Source: Symbiodinium natans (lineage: Eukaryota; Sar; Dinophyceae; Suessiales; Symbiodiniaceae). Taken from it: DNA of 64,000 bases. The translations under genes and the position numbers were made by a program. Below the pieces are notes generated by a model that made no database searches, was not told where the DNA came from, and saw only the letters and a program-made list of their open reading frames with translations. Within the stretch, counting starts at the first letter, position 1; each line of letters begins with the position of its first letter. Shown here piece by piece: positions 10,332 to 20,424 of this stretch. The stretch is from positions 124,001 to 188,000 of the forward strand of contig CAJNDS010002428.1 of NCBI GenBank assembly GCA_905221605.1, written 5' to 3'.

Positions 10332-13300
10332 GTACCTTAGTAGTAGAGTAGGTAACCTTTAACCTTTATGGGGTAATATCATCCCCTTACAATCCCAGAG
10401 GTTAACCTTTAGTTCCCCTAGGTACTGGGCAACTAAGGTACGGAACCCCGCAGCCATCACTTCCCAAGGCCAGCTCGTTGCAGGCACTCTTGCTACCAGC
10501 TTGGATGGCCTGGGCACCAAGCTTTCCTACAACCTCCCTGTGGGCCAGTGGAAGAACTCCATGAACACCTCCCATGTGCCGCGCGCAGTACGGCCCCTGA
10601 GGGATGGGCGGGTAGCCCTGGTTGCATGGTCGTCTCGGCTGGCATCCTTCGCGGTCTTCATCTGCAAGGGCCCCTTGGAGGAATCGTGCATCTCCTCCGC
10701 CCAGGAGCTCGACATCCGCCCGCGGCTCGACACCGAGGAGTCCGCTTCCCCCACGATCTGGGAGTTGGAAGATGGCCTGGTGCTGGTGCTACAGAGCAGA
10801 GTCCTCTTTTGGAGCGCGGAGACGGTGTTTAGGAGCGGCCCTGGCCTGCCCTTTGCACAGTGGTCCGGAAACATTCGCGGGTCGGCTGCCCTTCGTTCAG
10901 GAGGCCTCGCAGTGAAAAGCTGCAATGCGACTCGAGACAGCCGTCCATGTCAGCACATGGTCCTTCGCATGTCCAAATCCCCAGCCGGTGTCTCAGCTCT
11001 GTCACTCAGGCCCGTCAGCCCAACCCCGGCCGAAGAGGGCCTCTATGAGAAACTCGTAGCTCTGCCTGATGGTGGCCTAGCCATAGCAACCAGATATGGG
11101 AAGATTGGTGCTTGTGAGTTGGATGTCGTCGTGTTTACGGCAGCTGCCCTAATCAGCGGAGCAAACGCATCCGGACGTGCCCACGTACTGCTGCCTCCCA
11201 GAGATCCATGCAACTTCGGCGAGGACATGCTCGCTACTGAGTTCATAAGCGCGGAATCCGAATACCTGCTCCTTTTTTCTGACGCAATGATGTACAGGTT
11301 TCCTGTTGTGCAAGGAGAAGTAGGGCAGGTGATTGCTGAACCGTTGCCAGAATGTCTCTCGCGACCTACTGGCGTGCTGCTCCTACCACAGGGTTTTCTT
11401 GCCGTGGCATCGAGTTGGTCCGTCCGACTCCTGAGCTTGAAAGACAGGACATCAAGGGACTAAAGGGCCCCTACCTTGGGGCTACGCAGGTGTATAGGGA
11501 CTTTATTAGGTATATAGCGTATATATAGGATAAGATTCAGGGTCCCTTCTGGGGGTCCTTCCTGATATCCCTTAAGGACACCTTCCTGCTTGGGAGCGCC
11601 CCTTCAAGTGAGAGACGAAGGCCTCGAAGTGGTGCACATGTCTCATTGGGGTCGCAGTGGTCTCGCGGTGCTTTGTGACACGTACTACTTCTTCAACTAC
11701 TCGGCTGCGACCCAGAATTCAGCTTCCGTGTGGGACAGCATCCTTGCTTCACCTGCGTGGTCGGGTGCCGTGGTGAGTAGACTGGTACGCATAAGGGGCG
11801 GCGTTGTTGCCAGCGTTCACAAGACCGGAGCGAGTGTCAGCCTTCATTTCCTCACCAACTCCACTCCACACGGCGATTGGCGCGGAGCTGTGTTGGGAGG
11901 CGTGGACGCTGACTCCAGGTTTGTAAACAGCCTCGTGGCGGTGTCCAGCAGCATCGTGGCTTTCGGAGACGGAAGAAAGAGTGCCTGGAGCTTCTGGAAC
12001 CTTTCAGAGCCCGCCCTCGAGTGGTCCCGAGGAGAAAGCGGCATGAGCATGGCCGCGGACGGCAGCATCATGCCATTCTGCACGCTTCGAGCACCTGACA
12101 CCGACCCACCCACAGGTCAGTTGTTGGGAGCAACCTCCTTGGGGGACCTGATGCTTGGGATTACTTGGGTGTGCTTTTCAGAGTCGTGTCTTGATGAGTG
12201 CAGTCCGAATGCAGTCCGAGAGCATGGTGGGAGGCAGTTGGGGGCGTTGCATTGCCGTGTGCAAGCATGCATGCCGGAGCACGCCTGGCATCACTAAAGG
12301 AACAAGCCCCCCACACTGCCATCGTAGCGTAGCTATGCTGAAGAAAGTACATGCATGTGTGTGTGTGTGTGTGCGCACGCGTGTGTGCGCGCGGGTGCGC
12401 ACGCGTGCGTGCGCTTTCCTCCCCAATTTCTAGTTCACTATACAGCTACATGATGTTTTTTGGGCATCGCTCCATGTCTCCGTAGGCCCTTCGATAACAT
12501 CGGCAACAGCAACAATCCACCCTCTTGAAACCACTCTTGAACGCATGTTCGGGCTGGATTCTTTGGTAACGCGCTCCTGCTGGTGGTGGTGGCTGGTGGT
12601 GGTGCTTGGTGGTGGTTGGTTGGTGGTGGTCACGGTTGTGGTTGTGGTTGTGGTCATTGCTGTGCTCATCTTGGTGAGGTGGTGGAGGCGGTCGTCGTGG
12701 TCGTCGTGGTCGTCGTGGTTGTCGTGGTCGTCGTGGTTGTCGTGGTCGTCGTGCACACCTTGGCAGGCAGCAAAAAGCGACAGCAAAGCAGTGCACATGG
12801 CATCGTAAGACGTACCTGTGGGTGTTGCCAAAGGTGCTGCATCTCCGGGAAACATGTCTCGGCCCAGAGAATCAGGACGGTCGAAAGCGTGTATCGTTTC
12901 GAATGTGTGTGTGTGTGTGTGTCTGCAGCGCACACAGTCATGCCTTTTGTTTTGCAACTGTTTTTGCTTTGTCACTCTCTCTGTTGACGGCTGTCACGAC
13001 CTCTGCCGGCCAAAAAGCTGTAGAGCTCAACACCGCATCAACAAGTGCAACAGTGCTCACTGGGATTTACCAAGCAGCCGAGGATAGTGGCCAACGCAAC
13101 CTCGCTGTTGGTTCTTCCTGCCGCTGGCATTCGGAGGTGCAATGCGTCATCCATGGTGCCCTGGTAGCACTAGTGGTACCCTATTTTCCCCCCTTTTTTG
13201 GGTTCAAGGTTCCCTTAGAAAGGTACCAACCCCCAAGAAAGGGTGCCCTTATCATCAGAAGGTACCTGGGCAACCAAGGTGCAGCTGCACTCCCCGGACG

Positions 13301-13948
13301 CCACGAGGATCTATTCGCCCGTCACCGCTGCAACCGTCCGGGCGGCCCCCTGTTGTGGAGGCGGCTTTGCAGTGGCCCCTTGGAGCACCCGAGTCGCTTT
13401 GCATGTTTTTTTTTACCATGTGTTTTTTTGTTTTTTGGTTTGTTTTGGGTTTTTGAGGTTTAGGGTCGTGTGGCAACCGTGCCGGCGGCGACGAGCAAGG
13501 TTCACTCCAGCGCCGGCCAGAAGGAACTGCAAGCCGACGTCATCTCGCTCTTCAACGCGTCGGCGGTAAAGATGGGCGGCACGCCGTTCACCGAGCTTCA
13601 GGCAGCCAAACCCAAAAATGCGGGTTTCCGGGAATTCAGGGTACCTTGTTGAGGTCCTCATAATAAAAGGATATAAAAGGGGATCCTAGTATCTGTCTAT
13701 ATTGGGGGTCCCCTATTCTTTTGGTAAGCCCCCAAAAAATCCAGACCCGAACCCAAGACACCACGCCCCAGGAGAGCTGGATACACTTCAGCAACCCTGC
13801 AAAGTCCTGCAGTCTCAAACACTAGGACCAAGAGTAGGCCCTTATTCCCGTTTCTTGGGGTTTGGGTTCCCTTACAAGCCTTTAAACCAAAAAGGGTACC
13901 CGTTCTATTCCTAGGTTACTCTTGGGTCTAGAATAACACTTAGTGCCC

Positions 13949-13979
<31 letters not shown>

Positions 13980-16900
13980 AAAAAACTGAACCCCAAGCCT
14001 TGGCACTACTCGGAGGGTTTAGGGTTTAGGGTTTGGGATTTAGGGTTTACGGTTTAGGGTTTAGGGTTTAGGGTTTCGGGGGGCTCAGACTTTCATGTTT
14101 ACGGCTTCAGGGTCATGGACTTGGATGCTGCTCTGGGACAAGAGGGTCGCAACACCCCGCAACCCTAAACCCTCCCTAAACCGGTGATCTGGGCCGGGGC
14201 TATTAAGCTCAGGGTGTAGGGTTTTGGAAGTTGTGGGGCTGAGAGTGCCCTAATCTCTAACTGCAAGACCCCCTCGCAGCCAGCAGGTGAGCCCGCGCTG
14301 GCTGCTGGTGTCAGCTGTGCTTGGGTTGGCAGACGGGGGGCTGGCAGTCGGCACGACCTTGCAGAAGATCCACCTCTTTCAGCCGGGGGTGGACGGAGGC
14401 GTGAAGGCTTCTACAGCCCCTAGGGTGATCTTGAGCAGCAACGCTTCACTTCCCTGGCCATGGGTTTGTTGTTCCCTCTCCAAGCCCTAAATCCCGAACG
14501 CCCCAAAACCCTAACCCTGAACCCTAAACCGTGAATCCGAAACCCGAAATTGGGGGGGGGGGGGTTCATTTTAGGGGTTCCTAAACCCTAAGCCCTAAAC
14601 CCGAAACCCTAAACCCTAAACCCTAAACCCCCACATAACCCAAAGCCCACCAAACAGCCGAAACCGCTCGAGGCCTTCTCCGTACCATGCGTTCCCTGGT
14701 TCCTGGGCGCCTGGCCTCTCGATTGCACCTCGGGGGGTGACCGATATGCCGTTGTTTAGGGTTGGGGGCTTTTGATTTAGGGTTTTAGGATTTCAGGGTT
14801 TTGGGGTTTTGGGGTTTTAGGGTGTTGGGGTTTTGGGGTTTCGGGGTTTTGGGGTTTTGGGGTTTTGGGGTTTGGGGTTTGGGGTTTAGGGCTAGGCGTT
14901 ATCCTACTTGAAAACCCAGAGGCACTTTCTGCCTTGGTGATGTCATCTCACGGTTTAGGAAGAAGGTTGCTGCTCAGGGCTATGTGTAGGGTTTCGGCTG
15001 TAGAGTTTGGGGTTCAGGGGTCTTGGGGCTTAGGGTGGGGTTTAAACCCTAAACCCAAAACCCTAAACCCTAGACCCTAGACCCTAAACCCTAAACCCTA
15101 AACCCTAAACCCTAAGCCCTAAACCCTTAACTCTAGAAGTTTAGGGTCGGGTGCGTAGCGACCCGGGGTCACCTTCCTTTTTCGCTCTCCCGCAGCTTCG
15201 CGACACTTTCAGAAGAGGAACTTCACCCAAACCCTAGGAACCTCTATAGAACAGCCCAGAGTCCTAGTATCAAGTCCCCTCGAACCCTAAACCCTAAACC
15301 CTGAACCCTAAACTCTAAACCCTAAACCCTAAACCCTAAACCTCAAACCCTGACCCCTAAACCCTAAGCCCAAAGAGCCCAAGCCGCGTGGAAGGGCCAG
15401 GGACCCTGGCAGTCGTTCGCCGGAGATTCTCCTCGCTGACCAGGCCACCCTAAAACTTAAAGACCCTAAACCCTAAACCCTTAACCCTAAACCCTAAACC
15501 CTAAACCCGAAACCCTAAACCCTAAACCCTAAAGCCTACACTCTAAACCCTAAACCTCCCAGCGCTTCAGAGGCTTGGGGCTTTGGAGTTACGTAAGTGT
15601 TCAGGCGCTTCGCTTCCTGCGAGCCTGGAGCTTAGCGCTTAGGAGTGCCATACAAGTCTAGGCTTTAGGCTTTAGGCTTTAGGCTTTAGGCTTTAGGCTT
15701 TAGGCTTTAGGCTTTAGGCTTTAGGGTTTAGGGTTTAGGGTTTAGGGTTTAGGGTTTAGGGTTTAGGGTTTAGGGTGTAGGGTTTAGGGTTTAGGGTGTA
15801 GGGTTCAGGGTTCAGGGTTCAGGGTTTAGGGTTTAGGGTTTAGGGTTCAACGAACGTCGTAAGTAGGAGGAGAGGATGAGACACGCCCGTGTGGCGCGGG
15901 TGGTGTCATCGCCTCAGGTGAGAAGCGCACTGTCGGTTGCATCTACGAGCTCCCCCGGTCCAAAAATCGCGCTCCCACCTTGGCTCGTTTTGTTCTGCTC
16001 AGTTCCGGAAGCCTCTGCACTGGACGTGTACACGTCAAGCTTCAAGGAAATCTGCATTTCGCACCGTTCGAGATGGCATTCCCGCCTCGTCCCGTGCGCA
16101 TGCTCCGCGAGAAGTGCAGAGCTGTCGTCGCTTTTAAACCTTAGATCGTGATCGGGCTACGCCGTGCGTTCTAAGAGCATTTGGAGCCCTGGCACACGCA
16201 GACATGCTGTGTTTCTTCAGCATGTAGAGCCTGCGAACAGCCAGAAATCCTGTAATTATCAGCATGTAAAGCCAGGAACCGGGGGGGGGCAACGTTAGCA
16301 AGGAAACAAGCCAGGGCCAACCTTCGCAACCAAAAAGCACCTCCGCCTTGGTTGTTGGCTTCATCTCTAGCTGAGTTACAGCTTTGAGGGGCTTTCGTTG
16401 CTTGGGGGACAACTTCGGGGAGGTGCCCACAAACCCGAAACCGTAAACCCTTAAACCCTTAAACCCTTATACTCTTAACCCCTAAACCCTAAACCCTAAA
16501 CCCTAAACCCTAAACCCTAAACCCTAAACCCGAAACTCATACCTCGGGGTATAGCAGGGCCACGCTGACAGGTGCTCTTCCGACCCCAGCGCTGCCCTGA
16601 GATGACGTGCCTCGATAGCTATGGAGAGCAGGCAGCGGCTTAGGCGGTGTCTGGACAGAGACTCAAATGAGTTCTCCTATTGTATGATACACGTACATAC
16701 ATATATATATATGTGTTTGCCTATATGTTTTTAGAGAGAACTGTTATGTTAACTTAGCTTAAACTCCGTGACTGGGATTCGCCTGAGGAGTCCTAACACA
16801 CAAACGACGAACCATGCTTGGAACTACCTTTCAGGTTTCATTTCCATGTAAAAAGATAAATATATACATATATACATATATGATTATATGTATATATATA

Positions 16901-19900
16901 TATATGTATATATTTAGAGAGAACCTTACACCCTACACGCCTTTTTGGGGTGCCTTAAGCAACTCTATATCAGCGGAACCTTTATGTACCATTTTGAATC
17001 GCTTCCCTGGTGCAGGGGGGAGGGGAGGGAAGAGGCCAGGGCTCCAAAAAGCTCCTAAAGTCCGAAACTTATCATGTTTTCCCAAATTTTCAGGGAAATT
17101 CGGGAAAGGCCGAAACCTTTTAGGATCTTGTTTGAGGAATGAATCAAATTTGCTGCGCCCGAAAGTCCCTAACATCCCAAAATCCTAGAACACCCGGCCC
17201 CAAGGCCATTGGGACTCGAGAATTCCAAAAATTCCGGAGTTTGAGGAATTTGGGAACGTGGAACCCCACCCCCGAATTCCAGTAAATCCTGAGATCCTGA
17301 AACCTGGTCTCCGAGAGAGAGGAGGGAAGAAGAAGAAGGGAAGAGTAGGGTTTAGAAGAACCACACAAGAATAGCAGCAACGGCGGAAGCGGCTGGTGAG
17401 GGCGCGGCGTGGAGGGAGAGAGAGAGAGAGAGAGAGGAGCGAACATGGGAAAAGGAAAGGCGTGTTGGTGGCTTGGCATGCCGCATGCGCAGTTCTGAGT
17501 TTTTCGAGCTGCACTGTTGCTCCTCCTTGCCGGCCTGTAGTCACGATGGGAGCGATGTCGGTGGCGAATTCATTCCCGATCTTGCCACAGAGCGTGTGTG
17601 TTATTCAGCTCTGTGTTTTGCAGTGTCTTGGGATGCGTTGCCCGGCGGAATATATGTTCGCTGGGCCATGCATGCATAGGTTATTTCTAGAAGGTGCGCT
17701 ACAGCTGATCCGCGAGCTCAGAGAGAAGAGTTTTGAAATGTAATTGGCGTGTGAAGCAAAAGGTAGTGCTTCTACGGTAGAAAATAACCACTCAACCATT
17801 CAAACACATCATATCCGAACGTAACGTAGACATATCCCGAACCATTACATATGGCAGTAGCAGACACCCCAGGTTACTGGCTTTCAGTTGGGATGTTCCC
17901 CCTATACTAACAGTCCTTAAATAGGGATTCTAGCACCGCTACTATAGTCCCTATTAAGGACTGTTAGTAGAAGGGCGAGCATCCCACCCTTAACCCTGAA
18001 CCCTAAACCCTACACCCTAAACCCTAAACCCTAAACCCTGTTAGTATAAAGGGGGAACATCCCAAGCTTTCAGCAAAGCGCGGCACAACAAGCGACGAGG
18101 TATGGGCGAGGCGGCGAGTGCATCGAATGCCCGGGTTCGCTCTCATCGATCGAGGGCTCCGCCTTCTGTGGCTTCAGGCCAGACCCTAAGCCCTAAGCCC
18201 TCAGCCCTAAGCCCTAAACCCCAAACCCTAAACCCGAAACCCTAAACCCTAAAACCTAAGCCCTAAACTGAAAACTGCGACTCAGGGTTTCGGATTCGGG
18301 GTTTTTGAGTTCGGGGCTTCGTGGCTTAAGGTTTGGGGAAACCGCCCGTGAGCATTCGGCCCGGTGCTGCCCGAGACCCAGAAGCCTTTTTCTTCAACGC
18401 CCGAAGACACCCAAAGCCCTTCAAACCTCACATGATGCGGGTTGTTTTCAATGACGCGCCTTCTTCGTGTCTCCATTCTCGTACGTTCTTCAGACTTCAG
18501 GTACCAGGCTCTCTAATTCAGAGCCTTAAGCCCTAACCCTAAACCCTACACCCTAGACCTTAAAAACTAAACCCTAAACAACCCTTAGCCCTAACCCTTG
18601 CAACCCTTGCAACCCCTTGCAACCCCTTGCAACCCCTTGCAACCCCTTGCAACCCCTTGCAACCCCTCGCAACCCTTGCTCCCCTTGCAGCCCTTGCAAC
18701 CCTAAGCCCTAAGCCCTAAGCCCTAAGCCCTAAGCCCTACACCCTACACCCTACACCCTAAACCCTAAACCCTAAACCCTAAACCCTAAACCCTAAACCC
18801 TAAACCCTAAACAAACCCTTAGCCCCAAATAAGGCCTGGGGACGCCGTGGCTCTGGCCTTGCTGTTGGGCCTCGGCCTCTGTGGCATGTCGCTGGCTGCG
18901 GGGCGCTGCTGCTTGGCGCCGTTGGGGTTTGGAGTTTAGGGTTTAGGGTTTAGGGCTAGGGGTTGAGGGTTTCAGGCTTAGGGTTTAGGGCGTGGGGTTT
19001 GGGTTTAGGGTTTAGGGGGTGTTAGGTGGTTCGGGAATGTAGGGGTTCAGGGTTTACTGTTTCTTAGAAGCCTTTCTTCACTCATTTTCTTCGTTCGTCT
19101 TACTATTGTCATTCTCAGTGTGCTCACCTGCGCTCTATGGCCTCCCCCCGAAGTCGAAAGCACTCACTCACCCAAGACAGTCGAGGGTTTGTTGGAGGTT
19201 CCGCCAGGTCTTTGAAGGTTCGTCTGTTGCAAAACGCCAGGCTTGGGCAAGTGCCTGGGGCCTTTGGGCCTTTTAGGCCTTCAGGGTCTGAGAGGCCTGG
19301 CCTTCGCCAGCGCCCTCTTGCCCGTCTTAGCTGGGCCTGTGCCGGGGATCCTGGGCCCTGCCTGGATCTCAGCCGCCCTGGTGGTCGTCACGCTCGCGCT
19401 CTTTGCCCTCGAGCGCTGGATGTGGCGCCAGGATCTTGGGGGCGTGGCTTCCACGTCGGGGCCGCTGGTCTTGCTGGCCGGCCATGCGCTCGCCACGAGC
19501 CTGATGTTGCTGCTGGACCGCGCAAGGCCCCGGGAGTCGCCACATCCATTGCTGACGCTGGTGGGGCGCGACTGCGGGGAGAGCTCATGGTTCTGCTGCC
19601 TGGTCCTCGTCAGCGAAAGCGCGGTGGTCTGTTCCGTGACCGCATGGCAAGCAAACGTTCACAGACTCGCTCCGCAGTCGACCCTGTCAAGCAGCCTTCT
19701 GTACACTGAGCAGCTGGGTCACAGGCGCAACTTTTGGCTGCGCTGCCGGTGCTTGCAGAGGTGCAGCTGGCTTGGAAGGGCGCGGAGCTTTCTCAGGAGC
19801 TGGGAAGGTCGCCACTGGGTCATGGTGGCCAATGCTTGCCTCAGCTCCGCGGTCTGCTGGTATCAGTACCTGCAATCGGCATTTAGCCCCCGGGAATCCC

Positions 19901-20345
19901 TGCTGGCTGTGGTGCTTTTCTTTGGGCTGTTGTGTGTCTGCACTGGTGCCTTAGCGCTGGCGTCCGATGCCTTCCGATGGCCTGAGAAGCTGGATCGGCA
20001 CTTCCGCTGGAGCGTGCTGTGGAAGGTGAGTATCTTCGAGCAAGTAACCTTCTACCTCTAGTACTTCTAGCAGATTAGAGATGTGTGTATGCAGTAGAAA
20101 CCCCCCGAATCATCTCCAAGCTCAACCCATGGTTCTTCTGGGAAGATGGACAAGTGAGGCATGCTAACCGGCAAAGTGATGCTGCTGGCCATTCCACAGT
20201 CTAGTGCTGTCGCTTCGTCGGCCGGCAGAAGCGCTGTCCTTTCTTCGTACCGGGGAAGTAGTCGCAGCCGAGTCAAGCAAAACGCCCTGCAATCTGGACT
20301 GTTGGAAAAGACAAGAACAACAGTAATAGTAGTAATAATAGTACA

Positions 20346-20424
<79 letters not shown>

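Noticed and set aside
12430-12987. His/Asp/Thr-rich and Val-rich frames up to 181 residues
   Set aside because: Translations of GTGGTT, GTCGTG and GT microsatellites.
17396-17743. 115-residue frame with RERERER start
   Set aside because: Begins in a GA microsatellite; a different frame (17480-17679) is the better coding candidate.
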